Shown here: in pieces, positions 29,600 through 38,699 of the stretch
How positions within the stretch are numbered: the stretch's first letter is position 1
Layout of the letters: each line of letters starts with the position of its first letter
From: Xanthobacteraceae bacterium
GTDB taxonomy: Bacteria > Pseudomonadota > Alphaproteobacteria > Rhizobiales > Xanthobacteraceae
DNA length: 64,000 nucleotides
Assembly: GCA_019745775.1 (NCBI GenBank)
Contig: JAIESR010000006.1
Span: 310,001 to 374,000, forward strand
Direction: 5' to 3'
The notes under the pieces: generated by a model
What the model was told of the DNA's origin: nothing
Databases searched by the model: none
Seen by the model: the letters and a program-made list of their open reading frames with translations, nothing else
Program-made: the position numbers and the translations under genes

Positions 29600-30853
29600 T
29601 CAGTCCTTCAAGACGTTTTCCACAAACCGGGCCGCCGCGAGGGCCACTTTGTCACGGGCGAACCGGCCGACGACCTGAACTCCGAGCGGCAGACCGGCCT
29701 TGTCGGCCAGTCCGGGAACGTTGATGCAGGGCGGGCCGAGCAGGGTCCAAAGCCGGTTGAACATCGGCGATCCGGTGGAGCCGAGCCCCTGCGGCGCGGC
29801 GCCTGGGGCCGACGGCGTCAGGATGACGTCGGTCTTGGCCATCAGATCGGCGAAGGCCTGGCGCGCCCGGCGGGTGGCGCGGCGGGCCTCGTCATACTGA
29901 TCGGTCGTGATCGTCGCGGCCTTGCCGAGCTGCTCGGTCAGCATCGGGCCGAGCCGGTCGCGGTGGTTGTCATACTCGTAGGCCAGCGCGCGAAAGGCTT
30001 CGTGATCCTGCACGATGCCATGGCAGCGCATCGCCTCCTCGACGATCTCCGGCAGCACGAGCTCGCTCACCCGCGCGCCGGCGGCTTCGGCGGCGCGCGC
30101 CGCGCGCTCGAGCGCCGCCTGCATGTCGGCCGATGCCTGCGACCACATCGACGTGCGCAACAGCGCGATCGCCGGTGCGTTCGCCGTCGTGCCGTCGATC
30201 CGCAGATCGCGGCCGGTGGTAGCGGCCGCCGCGAATGCGACGTCCTCGACGCCGGCGGCGAACACGCCGACGGTGTCGAGCGACCACGAGTATGCTTTCA
30301 TGCCGATGGTGGGCAGCAGGCGGAACGACGGCTTGTAGCCGGCGACACCGCAATAGGCCGCCGGCCGGATCACCGAGCCGCCGGTCTGGCTGCCGAATGC
30401 GACCGGCACCATGCCGGCGGCAATCGCGGCCGCGGAGCCCGACGACGAGCCGCCCGGCGTGTGCGCGGGATTGCGCGGGTTGCGCGTTCCGGCCGGCTGC
30501 AGGCTCGCGAACTCCGTGCTGACGGTCTTGCCCAGGATCACGCCGCCGGCGCGCCGCACCGCCATCACCATCGCCGCGTCGCTCTTCGGACGATGGCCTG
30601 AGTAGATGGAAGAACCATAAGCGGTGGGGAAATCGACGGTGTCGAAGATGTCCTTCATGCCGACCGGCAGCCCGCGCAGCGGCTTCGACGCGCTCGCGTC
30701 GGCCGTACGGCGCGCACCTTCGATGTCGAGCGCGGCGAAGGCGCCGATCTCGCTCTCGCGCGCGGCAATCGCCTGCGCGCACATCTCAACGACGGCGCGC
30801 GGCGTCAATTCGCCGGCCTCGATCCGGCGGGCGAGGGCGAGCGCGGAGAGCAT
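29600..30853 (-). CDS. amidase (amidase signature family)
   Basis: A 417-residue hydrolase of the GatA/amidase signature class. The Ser-cisSer-Lys centre is visible: Lys in PVGMKDIFDT, and the GGSSSGSAAAIAAGMVPVAFG block, with GGSVIRPAAYCGVAGYKPS downstream. The C-terminus ends NVPGLADKAGLPLGVQVVGRF. It is not part of a gatCAB operon, so a catabolic amide hydrolase is more likely. ATG 30853 overlaps the stop of the DUF2798 gene by one base, so the two are coupled. Confidence 0.85.
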   Translation of the reverse strand: MLSALALARRIEAGELTPRAVVEMCAQAIAARESEIGAFAALDIEGARRTADASASKPLRGLPVGMKDIFDTVDFPTAYGSSIYSGHRPKSDAAMVMAVRRAGGVILGKTVSTEFASLQPAGTRNPRNPAHTPGGSSSGSAAAIAAGMVPVAFGSQTGGSVIRPAAYCGVAGYKPSFRLLPTIGMKAYSWSLDTVGVFAAGVEDVAFAAAATTGRDLRIDGTTANAPAIALLRTSMWSQASADMQAALERAARAAEAAGARVSELVLPEIVEEAMRCHGIVQDHEAFRALAYEYDNHRDRLGPMLTEQLGKAATITTDQYDEARRATRRARQAFADLMAKTDVILTPSAPGAAPQGLGSTGSPMFNRLWTLLGPPCINVPGLADKAGLPLGVQVVGRFARDKVALAAARFVENVLKD

Positions 30854-31080
30854 CAGGCGGGCCGCTCCAGGTGCGCGACGACGCGGTCGGTCAGGCGGCG
30901 GCAGGTCGGCATGATCGCGAACGCGGTCCCGGCCGCGACCGGCCAGGCGATGACATAGGCCTTCACCCATTGCAGGAGGAAGTCGGGCACGAAGCCGAGA
31001 TTGAGGTAGGTCACCAGGACCGTCACCATGAACACCATGATGCTCGACATCATCGCCGACAGGATCAGTCTCGCCTTCAT
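30853..31080 (-). CDS. DUF2798 membrane protein
   Basis: A 75-residue protein with two membrane helices (about 6-28 and 40-60), containing MMSSIMVFMVTVLVTYLN and VKAYVIAWPVAAGTAFAIMP, then a cytoplasmic RRLTDRVV tail. This is the DUF2798 pattern, of unknown function. Its stop overlaps the amidase start. Confidence 0.75.
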   Translation of the reverse strand: MKARLILSAMMSSIMVFMVTVLVTYLNLGFVPDFLLQWVKAYVIAWPVAAGTAFAIMPTCRRLTDRVVAHLERPA

Positions 31081-31229
31081 ACGACGGCCTCTTAATTGCC
31101 GGCTTTCTTGAGCGCGGACGCGCCGGCCCCATCTCTTCTTAACCATAGCGCGAGCGCCGGGCCAGAGGCGCTTCGGCCGGCCCGAAATCTTTGAAGAGAC
31201 GTTAACAAACTCCATCGCATTGTCCGAGC

Positions 31230-32495
31230 ATGGCGTGCAGTGTACGGACGTTTCTCTCCGCATCAGTCGTGGTTGTGGGCCTCGGTGTGCTCGCCGCGTG
31301 CAGCGGCCACTTCGCGGGCGAGCGCGAGGCGTGGCGCAAGGAGGCCGAGGCGCGCTGCATCGGCGCCGGCTCGGTGCGCGAAGGTCCCGGCGTCACCCGC
31401 ATCGGTGCGATCAACGGCCCGGGCATGTGCGGCGTCGACGCTCCGTTCCGCGTGGCGACGCTCGGCGTGCCGATGGCGATGAGCTTCGACGGCTTGCGTC
31501 CGCCGGCGTCGATCCCAAACGCGACGCGGGCTGCGCCGACGCGCTGGCCGGTCAACGAGCCGGTGGAGAGCGGGTCCGCTTACGAGCCGCGCGGCGCGCC
31601 GCGGCCGCAGGTCGACACGCGTCCGCTGCCGGCGCCGCCGTCGCGTGGTCCGGCACCGGTCTATCCGCAGCGCATCGACGAGCCGATCTCGCTCGACCCG
31701 CCGCACGCAGCAGGCCCGCTGCCTGAGATTTACGACTATCGCCGCCCGTATGGCGCGCCGCCGCGGCCCGCGCCGATGCAGGCGGAGCCGCCGTCGTCCT
31801 ACGATCTTCCGGCGCGCGAGGCGCGCCGCGGTCCTGCACCGCTCGGCGCCGTGCGTGCGCCGCGTGCCATGGCCGCGACCGGCACGGTGACGGTCACGCC
31901 GAACGCCACGCTCGCCTGTCCGATCGTGTCGGCGCTCGATCAATGGGTCGCGACTTCGGTGCAGCCGTCGGCGATGCGCTGGTTCGGTCAGCCGGTGGTC
32001 GAGATCAAGCAGATCTCGGCCTATTCATGCCGCGGCATGAACGGCAATCCGCGCGCGCGCATCTCCGAGCATGCGTTCGGCAATGCGCTCGACATCGCCT
32101 CGTTCACGCTCGCCGATGGTCGCCGCGTCACCGTTCGCGACGGCTGGCGCGGAGCGCCGGAAGAGCAGGGGTTTCTGCGCGACGTGCAGGCCGCCGCCTG
32201 CGATCGTTTCACCACCGTGCTGGCGCCGGGCTCGAACGTGTTCCACTACGACCACATGCATGTCGACCTGATGCGGCGCTCGGGTCGCGCCTGCAATCCG
32301 AGCGCGGTGTCGGGTGAGGAGGTCGCGGCGCGCGCGCGAGCGCACTACGCCCGGCAGGGCCGCGACACGGGCGTCACCGGGTCGGTCGATCCCCGGAAGA
32401 CGTCCAGGCGGCCGCTGCCGCCGACCGCCTTCGCCGCGGATAAGGTCGGCCACCAGCTCCCGCTCGCCATCCCCGGCGAGGACGGCGAGGACTAG
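31230..32495 (+). CDS. extensin-like lipoprotein
   Basis: A 421-residue protein with a lipobox (VVGLGVLAACSG, Cys24) and therefore probably anchored in a membrane. Residues about 100-205 are proline-rich and probably extended. Residues about 210-360 form the extensin-like C-terminal domain: ACPIVSALDQWVATSVQPSA, RGMNGNPRARISEHAFGNAL, and FHYDHMHVDLMRR, with conserved His and Asp as in related D-Ala-D-Ala carboxypeptidase-like zinc folds. A role in the cell envelope is likely, the exact reaction unknown. The gene is divergent from DUF2798. Confidence 0.85.
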   Translation: MACSVRTFLSASVVVVGLGVLAACSGHFAGEREAWRKEAEARCIGAGSVREGPGVTRIGAINGPGMCGVDAPFRVATLGVPMAMSFDGLRPPASIPNATRAAPTRWPVNEPVESGSAYEPRGAPRPQVDTRPLPAPPSRGPAPVYPQRIDEPISLDPPHAAGPLPEIYDYRRPYGAPPRPAPMQAEPPSSYDLPAREARRGPAPLGAVRAPRAMAATGTVTVTPNATLACPIVSALDQWVATSVQPSAMRWFGQPVVEIKQISAYSCRGMNGNPRARISEHAFGNALDIASFTLADGRRVTVRDGWRGAPEEQGFLRDVQAAACDRFTTVLAPGSNVFHYDHMHVDLMRRSGRACNPSAVSGEEVAARARAHYARQGRDTGVTGSVDPRKTSRRPLPPTAFAADKVGHQLPLAIPGEDGED

Positions 32496-32499
32496 CAGC

Positions 32500-32955
32500 T
32501 CATAGTTTCGGCCATCGCGTGCCGAACATGAAGTGGTTGCGGTCGCCTTCACGGCGGTAACGCATCCAGTCGGAGCAGCGCCGGATCAGCGGCAGGCCGA
32601 GGCCGCCGAACTGCGCCTCGGCTAGCGTTCTTGCCGGGGTGTGCTTCGGCGTGCGGGTCGGGTCGAACGGGATGCCGGCGTCCCTGACCTCCACGCGCGC
32701 CTCGCCAGTCGTGGCCTGCCCGCGGACTTCGATGCGGATGCAGATCAACTCGGCGAGCGCCGCGCTCCCGCCGTGGGCGAGCACGTTGGCCAGCGCCTCA
32801 TGGAGGGCCAACTCGAGGCATTCGACTTGCGGGCCAGGCACGTCGCGTTGCCGGAGCGCGGCGGCGAGCCACGCGCAAGCGCGCCGGATGTCGTCCCCGC
32901 TCGCGGCGATGGCGAGCGTTTCGACCTGCTTGTCTGTGTGACTCCCGTTATGCAC
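32500..32955 (-). CDS. anti-sigma factor-type serine kinase (RsbW-like ATPase)
   Basis: A 151-residue HATPase_c protein. The N box is ELALHEALANVLAHGG (about 47-62), G1 is RDAGIPFDP, and G2 is FGGLGLPLIRRCSD. Such proteins bind a sigma factor or other partner and phosphorylate a STAS antagonist. The start lies one base after the end of the STAS gene, so the two are a coupled pair. No sigma factor or phosphatase gene is nearby. A second set occurs at 60049-61293. Confidence 0.85.
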   Translation of the reverse strand: MHNGSHTDKQVETLAIAASGDDIRRACAWLAAALRQRDVPGPQVECLELALHEALANVLAHGGSAALAELICIRIEVRGQATTGEARVEVRDAGIPFDPTRTPKHTPARTLAEAQFGGLGLPLIRRCSDWMRYRREGDRNHFMFGTRWPKL

Positions 32956-33300
32956 TCAGGCGACAGCGGCCCGCTCGGCCTCGGCGTTGCTCTTGAATAC
33001 CGGAATCAGCTCGCTGACGCCGGTGGCCTCGAGGCTCATCACGACGGACGAGTTGTTGCCGACGACCAGAACCATCGTTCCGCCGCGCTCTTTCACGACG
33101 TTGGCGCTCTTGAACAGCGCGCGAATCCCGATCGACGCGAGGAACTTGAGGCTGGACAAGTCGACGACGACGCCTTTCTTCGGCGCGGCGGCGAGCTTTT
33201 CGAGTTCGCCAGCGACCGATTCCGTGCCCGGGATGTCAAGACGCCCCAGGATGACGATCTTGCGCAGGTTGTCGCCGATGTCGGTATGACTGATAGACAT
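32956..33300 (-). CDS. STAS-domain anti-sigma factor antagonist
   Basis: A 114-residue protein of one STAS domain. The segment VVVDLSSLKFLASIGIRALF carries the conserved Ser that the partner kinase would phosphorylate (in LASIGI). ATG 33300 is followed by a typical beta strand and LGRLDIPGTESVAGELE. It is nearly identical in layout to the STAS protein at 60049. Regulation is by partner switching; the target is unknown. Confidence 0.85.
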   Translation of the reverse strand: MSISHTDIGDNLRKIVILGRLDIPGTESVAGELEKLAAAPKKGVVVDLSSLKFLASIGIRALFKSANVVKERGGTMVLVVGNNSSVVMSLEATGVSELIPVFKSNAEAERAAVA

Positions 33301-33436
33301 GATACGAACCCGGATTCCTCAGATGAACCCCAAGCCGGCGCGGATTTTTGCGCTTTTCTCGCCTCTAGGCAACCCGGACTGACGGCACGAATCGCGGCCG
33401 CCACCGATGTTGCCCCGAACGGAGGCATCCACGTCA

Positions 33437-34021
33437 CTAGCGTTTGCGCAACTTGATCAAGGCTTCCGCCAGCCGGACCCGCAAATGATCGGGCATGCGC
33501 ACGCCGACGAGCTGCCAGCGCCATTGCATGATGCGGAATTCCGGGACGATGCGGCGATCGCGCGGTAGCGATGGCGGCAGCTCGATCTCGAAGTGCCCGA
33601 TGCCGTACTCGGCGGCCGCAAAGACTTGCCACGCGTTCCCCAGATTGGCGCCCGACAATCCCGAGACGCCGGGCGGGCGCTCCGGCAGCACGGCGATCGG
33701 CCAGCCTTCGCGCAGGAATTCCGCCAGCGCGTCGGGCGCAACGATCCTGCCGACGATCGGCTCGGCGATCGAGTCGGCTGCGCTCGCCACCGCGCCGCGC
33801 AGCAACGGGCTTACCGTCTTTCCGGTCAGCTTCAGATATGTGTCGACCACCTGGTCGGTGATCGATCGGCGCACCGCAGGCAGATCGACATGGCGCATGG
33901 CGGTCGCGGTATCGCCGGCCTCGATCGCGCGGGCGAGCATCCCGAGCGTGTAGATCGGCCAGACGACGTAGCCGAGCCAAACCAGGACCAGCAGGGTGCC
34001 GACGACGATGGTTTTTCGCAT
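33437..34021 (-). CDS. DUF2939 family protein
   Basis: A 194-residue protein with one N-terminal membrane helix (IVVGTLLVLVWLGYVVWPIY) and a periplasmic part. The segment LARAIEAGDTATAMRHVDLPAVRRSITDQV and the later WQVFAAAEYGIGHFEI match DUF2939, common in Hyphomicrobiales and of unknown function. A proline/arginine-rich linker separates the two. Independent of the STAS pair downstream (about 135 bp apart). Confidence 0.75.
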   Translation of the reverse strand: MRKTIVVGTLLVLVWLGYVVWPIYTLGMLARAIEAGDTATAMRHVDLPAVRRSITDQVVDTYLKLTGKTVSPLLRGAVASAADSIAEPIVGRIVAPDALAEFLREGWPIAVLPERPPGVSGLSGANLGNAWQVFAAAEYGIGHFEIELPPSLPRDRRIVPEFRIMQWRWQLVGVRMPDHLRVRLAEALIKLRKR

Positions 34022-34168
34022 GCAGGGGAACCTTGGAGTGCGCCGAACGTTAAAAATGCAGACGGATCAGGGAATTATGATGGCCGTCGCAAGCGGTTAA
34101 CTAAGTATGAACCTTTTGGCGGCCTGCCGCGACTAACCGATACGGGTCCAACGGGACAGGGGATTCCA

Positions 34169-34438
34169 ATGACCGTCATCCGCATCATGGCCGCCACGTT
34201 CGCGCTCTCGATGGGTATGGCATTCGCGTCCGGTGCAGCCGCCGCCCAGCAGTGCAAGCACAGCGCCTCCGAATACGCCCAGGTGATCCGTCATTTCGAG
34301 AGCGAAGCCGCCAAGGCGCGCATGCTCGCCGACCGCAACCCGCTGTACGAGGCCGACGTCGGCTACTACACCGCCGCGCTCGCTGCCGCGCGGGCCTGCC
34401 ACCGCAATGTCGGCCCACTCGCGACCGCATCGCGCTAA
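34169..34438 (+). CDS. small secreted hypothetical protein
   Basis: An 89-residue protein with a signal peptide (MTVIRIMAATFALSMGMAFA to AAAQQ). The mature part has one Cys near the start (QQCKHSASEYAQVIRHF) and one near the end (RACHRNVG), which could form a disulphide, and is otherwise helical. ATG 34169 follows GGGACAGGGGA. It is divergent from the DUF2939 gene. Confidence 0.55.
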   Translation: MTVIRIMAATFALSMGMAFASGAAAAQQCKHSASEYAQVIRHFESEAAKARMLADRNPLYEADVGYYTAALAAARACHRNVGPLATASR

Positions 34439-34680
34439 ATGCGGGCACCGGTTATTTCGGCGTTTCCACCTCTGGCGTAAGACCCGCCATGGTAGATATC
34501 GCTTGGTAGCAATCCCCCATTGCGACTGGGATATCGTGAGGTGAATAAGGGCTAGGGTGCCTGTGAAATCCAGGCGCTCGGCATGGCCGCACCCCTTAAA
34601 ATGTCATAAGGTAATGCCGATATTGCCTGTTAGACTGCTGGGCATCTCGGCTCCACTGGTCATGGTCTGGGAGGACCTCA

Positions 34681-35700
34681 ATGTTTAACCGCCGTTTCCG
34701 TATCTCGCTTGCGCTCGGCGCCTTGGCCGCTGGGTTCGTGATGATCGCCGCCGACATCGCCGATGCGCGTTCGCGCACCAGCGGCGGCAGCCGTGGCACG
34801 CGCACTTACAGCGCGCCGCCGCCGACCACGACCGCGCCGACCGCGCGGCCGATGGAGCGCACCATGACGCAGCCGGCCACCCCGAGCGCCAATCTCGCGA
34901 CCCGTCCCGGGCTCCAGAATTCACCCGCCGCCGGCCTGATGAATCGGCCGGGCTTCATGGGCGGCCTGTTCGCCGGCCTGCTTGGCGCCGGCCTGATCGG
35001 CCTGCTGCTCGGCGGCGGCCTCACCGGCGGCCTCGGCGGCCTCGCGTCGTTCCTCGGGCTCGCACTCCAGGTCGGCATCGTCGTGCTGATCGGCTGGCTG
35101 CTGTTCAGGTGGTGGCAGAGCCGCCAGCAGCCCGCGACCGCGATGGGTCCGTCGATGCGCGACATGCCGAACCAGCGGCCATCCTATAATTTCGGCGGAA
35201 CGGGGGGCGGACTTGGGGGCGGACTCGGCGGCGGACTTGGCGGTCTCGGCGCCACGCCTGGCAGCTACGGCGGCGGCAATGCGCGCCCATCGAACCCCGA
35301 CGAGATCGGCACCACGCCGGCCGACTTCGACGCCTTCGAGCGGCTGCTCGGCGAAGTGCAGACCGCGTATGGCGCCGAAGACATCGGCAAGCTGCGCAAT
35401 CTCGTGACGCCGGAGCTGCTCTCGTACTACCTCGAGGACTTCAATGCGAATGCGAGCCGCGGCGTCATCAATCGCTTGACCGACATCAAGCTCGAGCAGG
35501 GCGATCCGGCCGAGGCTTGGCGCGAAGGCGACACCGAGTACTGCACGGTGGCGGTGCGCTACACGCTTAAGGACGAGATGGTCGACCGCGCCAGCGGCCG
35601 CGTGATCTCGGGCGGCCCCGACGAGGCGGTCGAGATCTGGACCTTCATGCGCGCGCGTGGCGGCAATTGGATCGTCTCCGCGGTCCAGCAGACCGACTGA
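34681..35700 (+). CDS. TimA/Tim44-like membrane protein
   Basis: A 339-residue protein. A signal or anchor helix at residues 8-27 is followed by a Thr/Pro-rich stretch, a glycine-rich hydrophobic segment (about 95-140, GGLFAGLLGAGLIGLLLGGG) and a second Gly-rich low-complexity run with GGGLGGGLGG repeats. The C-terminal 135 residues form the Tim44-like domain (TTPADFDAFERLLGEVQTAY, RYTLKDEMVDRASG, EIWTFMRARGGNWIVSAVQQ). Relatives in alphaproteobacteria lie in the membrane; their role is not well defined. Confidence 0.8.
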   Translation: MFNRRFRISLALGALAAGFVMIAADIADARSRTSGGSRGTRTYSAPPPTTTAPTARPMERTMTQPATPSANLATRPGLQNSPAAGLMNRPGFMGGLFAGLLGAGLIGLLLGGGLTGGLGGLASFLGLALQVGIVVLIGWLLFRWWQSRQQPATAMGPSMRDMPNQRPSYNFGGTGGGLGGGLGGGLGGLGATPGSYGGGNARPSNPDEIGTTPADFDAFERLLGEVQTAYGAEDIGKLRNLVTPELLSYYLEDFNANASRGVINRLTDIKLEQGDPAEAWREGDTEYCTVAVRYTLKDEMVDRASGRVISGGPDEAVEIWTFMRARGGNWIVSAVQQTD

Positions 35701-35727
35701 CGCGCGAGCGTTTCACGGATTAAGTGC

Positions 35728-35758
35728 GATGGCCGGGATGAAAATCCCGGCCATTTTC
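35728..35758 (+). terminator. terminator after the TimA-like gene
   Basis: Hairpin ATGGCCGGGAT / ATCCCGGCCATTTT with a short loop and a T-run after the plus strand arm. Confidence 0.7.
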
Positions 35759-35765
35759 GTACAGG

Positions 35766-35812
35766 CCTCATGGTGAGGAGGCGCGCGCCAGCGCGCCGTC
35801 TCGAACCATGGC
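35766..35812. repeat. REP-like hairpin
   Basis: A CTCATGGTGAGGAGGCGCGC...TCGAACCATG palindrome of the family found at 22320 and within thiC; a partial second unit (GATCCTTCGAGACGC) lies at about 35834. Neither is coding. Confidence 0.75.
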
Positions 35813-35909
35813 CAAGGGTTCGAACTTGCCGCGATCCTTCGAGACGCCCGAGCCATAGCGCGTCGAAGACGCGCGTCGCGCGCATATGTGCTGATGCCGC
35901 AAAATTGGC

Positions 35910-35940
35910 GGGGGCCCGGCGGTGTTGCCGCCGGGCCCCC
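35910..35940 (-). terminator. terminator of the RNase P RNA gene
   Basis: A perfect hairpin GGGGGCCCGGCGG ... CCGCCGGGCCCCC directly after the 3' end of rnpB on the minus strand, followed by GCCAATTTT. Confidence 0.75.
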
Positions 35941-35945
35941 TTAAC

Positions 35946-36364
35946 GTATCAGCCGACCTGTAAGCCGGGTTCTGTAGAGCGCGCGGAGAACCGCACGCGT
36001 GACGGCCATTCCTCTGGGACGCCGGTTGCCCGGCGCCTCAAGCAACCTACCCGGACGGCGAGATCCGGACCGATCCCGGGATTGCTCCCGTGCCGTCCCT
36101 ATTCGGTCTTGCTCCCGGTGGGGTTTGCCGTGCCGCCGACGTTGCCGCCGGCGCGGTGCGCTCTTACCGCACCTTTTCACCCTTACCGCGACGATACGCT
36201 ACGTGCCGCGGCGGTTCGTTCTCTGTGGCACTTTCCCTGAAGCGTCGCCCCGAAGGGCTGGGCCCCGCCGGACGTTATCCGGCACCGTTGATCCGTGGAG
36301 CCCGGACTTTCCTCCCCGGCGACCTTTCGGTCCCTGCCGGAGCGGCCGTCCGGCCGACTGACGC
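35946..36364 (-). ncRNA. rnpB: RNase P RNA, class A
   Basis: The catalytic RNA of RNase P, which matures tRNA 5' ends. On the minus strand the 5' part has GGGGAGGAAAGTCCGGGCTC and the 3' end has ACCCGGCTTACAGGTCGGCT; the inner region has the AGGGTGAAAAGGTGCGGTAA-type P-loop segment. These are the conserved blocks of bacterial type A RNA in the right order, about 419 nt apart, typical for alphaproteobacteria. Ends are approximate. Confidence 0.95.
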
Positions 36365-36443
36365 ACTAGGAATGGGGGCGGGGGCGGCGGGCGTCAAGGG
36401 CGGGGTGCCGGAAGGGGTAAACGCCGGGTGTTCACCGGCGATC

Positions 36444-36743
36444 TCAGCCGTTCTCAAACAGCCAGGATTCGTAGTCTTGTGCGCCGTGCAGAACGTGGAG
36501 GATTTCAACACACTCCGTGCCGACACGATAGAAAATCAAATAGTCGCCGTGAACGCGGCGGCGGATGTTCCTGTTCTTCCGATGCGGAACCACTGGGAAC
36601 GCGCGCGGCATTGCGCCGAGTTCGGCGCACTTTTGCTCCAGTTCCCGAACGAATGTCTCTGCCCGCGCCGGGCTGTCCTGTTTGATGAAACGGCCAATCG
36701 CAATCAGATCGGCTATCGCCGCCTGCGCGATTATGACCTTCAT
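36444..36743 (-). CDS. RelE/ParE-family toxin
   Basis: A 99-residue toxin. The pattern IIAQAAIADLIAIGRFI, QDSPARAETFVREL, then HRKNRNIRRRVHGDYLIFYRV and VEILHVLHGAQDYE is the ParE/RelE fold. It would inhibit gyrase or cleave mRNA when free; the subtype is not clear. It overlaps the antitoxin gene by 4 bases (ATGA type), which couples their translation. Confidence 0.85.
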   Translation of the reverse strand: MKVIIAQAAIADLIAIGRFIKQDSPARAETFVRELEQKCAELGAMPRAFPVVPHRKNRNIRRRVHGDYLIFYRVGTECVEILHVLHGAQDYESWLFENG

Positions 36744-37012
36744 CGACGCTTGTTCCTGCGCTTGAGGCCGAGCTTGCTTCGGACGTGGGTGAAGGCCTGC
36801 GCAACCGGCATCGACCGACCAGCCGCGATGTCGGCAATACCGCGTTCTAGCGCTGCGTCGAGCTCGTCCAGCTTCTGGCGCTTATAGCGTTCGCGCAGGG
36901 CCTCGCGGATCACCTCGCTGCTTGAAGCGTAGGTCCCGCGCTCGACCTCGTCGCGCACCAGCTTCTCAAGGGCCGGCGTCAGGGTGATGCTCATTTGTCC
37001 AGCGGGCTTCAT
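36740..37012 (-). CDS. ParD-type antitoxin (ribbon-helix-helix)
   Basis: A 90-residue protein. Residues about 7-50 form a ribbon-helix-helix (MSITLTPALEKLVRDEVERG, then SEVIREALRERYKRQ), the DNA-binding part; the rest binds the toxin. ATG 37012 is followed by a second ATG six codons on. As in other ParDE pairs the protein probably represses its own promoter through the palindrome at 37039-37050. Confidence 0.85.
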   Translation of the reverse strand: MKPAGQMSITLTPALEKLVRDEVERGTYASSSEVIREALRERYKRQKLDELDAALERGIADIAAGRSMPVAQAFTHVRSKLGLKRRNKRR

Positions 37013-37025
37013 GGCGACCTCGAAT

Positions 37026-37052
37026 ATCAGATTATAATATAGTACACTATTT
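37026..37052 (-). promoter_or_regulatory. promoter and operator of the toxin-antitoxin pair
   Basis: An AT-rich stretch (TCAGATTATAATATAGTACA) just upstream of the antitoxin, with an inverted repeat ATAGT-AC-ACTAT at 37039-37050. The contrast to the GC-rich neighbourhood and the symmetry suggest both a promoter and the operator for the RHH antitoxin. Confidence 0.6.
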
Positions 37053-37176
37053 TCGGCGTTTTATGGAAGGCAGTTTTTGAAGGCGGCGCTGGTGGCGTAC
37101 GATGCCGTGAAAGCGATCATGAGGTCCTTGCCAGGGGATTGATCAATCGGACCGCATCTGCAAAATCGTTCGGCCA

Positions 37177-38688
37177 ATGCCATCTTTCATCGAACAACAC
37201 GGACTTTGGACCGACGACCAGAAGCGGCGGGCGGAAGAGCTCAAGCTGTTCCTGGAGAAGGACAAGCTGCAATTCGTGCGCATCGCCTGGGCCGACCCGC
37301 ACGGCGCGTCGCGCACGAAGGCCGTCACGGTGCCGGCGTTCCTGGCGGCGCTCACGGCCGGCTACAACATCAACGTCGCCACCACCACGCTCGATTCCGC
37401 CAATGCACGCACCTTCGCCTCGTTCACGCGCGGCGGCGGCATGGGGCTGCCGGAGATGACCGGCTCGCCGAACCTCACCATCGTGCCGGATCCCGCGACC
37501 TTCCGCGTGCTGCCCTGGGCCGACGGCAAGGGAGGCGGCGTCGGCTGGATCCTCGCCGATGAATATTTCAACACCGGCGTCCCGTTTCATTTTTCGCCGC
37601 GCCACCTGCTGCGCAGGCAACTCGCGCGGCTGAAGGAGCGCAACTGGGCGCTGGTCGTCGGCCTCGAGGTCGAGTGGTACCTGATGCGCGTCGTGCAGGA
37701 GCAGCTCGGCGACGACAATATCGGCGCGCCCGGCCTGCGCGGCGCGCCGGTCAAGACCGCGCCGATCGAGCCCGGCTATTCCTACCACTCCGAATCCAAC
37801 ATGGACCTGATGCAGCCGGCGATGTCGGCGCTGGCGGAAGCGTTCGAGGCGATCGCGCTGCCGCTGCGCTCGATCGAGAACGAGTGGGGGCCGGGGCAGG
37901 TAGAATGCACGTTTGCGGCACGTGATGCGCTGGAAGCCGCCGACAACATGGTGCTGTTCCGCACCGCGACCAAGCAGATCGTGCGGCGCATGGGCTGCTT
38001 CGCGACCTTCATGTGCCGGCCGGGCCTCAAGAGCCACTATTCGAGTGGCTGGCATCTGCATCAGTCGCTGACCGAAGCCAAAGGCGCGCACCACGAGCGC
38101 GGCCAGAACCTGTTCATGCCGGCGCGCGCGGAGGACTGCCTGTCGCCGGTCGGGCTGAACTACCTCGGGGGGCTGCTCAAGCACGCGGTGTCGGCGACGG
38201 TGTTCTCGACGCCGACGGTCAACGGCTTCCGCCGCTTCCGGCCGAACTCGCTGGCGCCGGACCGCTGCGGCTGGGGCTACGACCACCGCGGCGCGATGCT
38301 GCGGGTGCTCGGCGCGCCGGGCGATGGCGCGAGCCGGATCGAGAACCGCAGCGGCGAGCCGTCGGCCAACCCGTATCTCTTCATCGCGTCACAGATCGCC
38401 GCCGGCCTCGACGGCATCGACAACAGGCTCGATCCCGGCCCGCGCGACGACGAGCCCTATGCCGCCGACCGTCCGCTGCTGCCGAAGAGCCTGCCGGCGG
38501 CGCTCGACGCGCTCGACAAGGCGCCGCTGTTCCGCAAGGCGTTCGGCGACGTGTTCATCGACTACTACCTCAAGCTCAAGCGCAACGAGGCCGGCCGTTT
38601 CCAGCGCTGGGTGGAGGAGGGCGGGGTGGTGCCGGCGGACGACGGAACCACCGACTGGGAGCAGCGGGAGTATTTCGACTTTTTCTAG
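37177..38688 (+). CDS. glutamine synthetase-like ligase, possibly gamma-glutamyl-amide synthetase
   Basis: A 503-residue member of the glutamine synthetase family. Core motifs are visible: VGLEVEWYLM (metal Glu residues), SIENEWGPGQVECTF, SSGWHLHQSL (metal and ATP-binding His), NGFRRFRPNSLAPDRCGWG and ENRSGEPSANPYLF. The family uses ATP to join glutamate to ammonia or an amine. The large size and the adjacent Rieske oxygenase recall gamma-glutamylanilide synthases (AtdA1/TdnQ), which activate an aromatic amine before ring oxidation. The true amine here is unknown. ATG 37177 begins the conserved part. The next gene starts 12 bp past the stop, so the two form a unit. Confidence 0.75.
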   Translation: MPSFIEQHGLWTDDQKRRAEELKLFLEKDKLQFVRIAWADPHGASRTKAVTVPAFLAALTAGYNINVATTTLDSANARTFASFTRGGGMGLPEMTGSPNLTIVPDPATFRVLPWADGKGGGVGWILADEYFNTGVPFHFSPRHLLRRQLARLKERNWALVVGLEVEWYLMRVVQEQLGDDNIGAPGLRGAPVKTAPIEPGYSYHSESNMDLMQPAMSALAEAFEAIALPLRSIENEWGPGQVECTFAARDALEAADNMVLFRTATKQIVRRMGCFATFMCRPGLKSHYSSGWHLHQSLTEAKGAHHERGQNLFMPARAEDCLSPVGLNYLGGLLKHAVSATVFSTPTVNGFRRFRPNSLAPDRCGWGYDHRGAMLRVLGAPGDGASRIENRSGEPSANPYLFIASQIAAGLDGIDNRLDPGPRDDEPYAADRPLLPKSLPAALDALDKAPLFRKAFGDVFIDYYLKLKRNEAGRFQRWVEEGGVVPADDGTTDWEQREYFDFF

Positions 38689-38699
38689 GCTGCTGGGGT

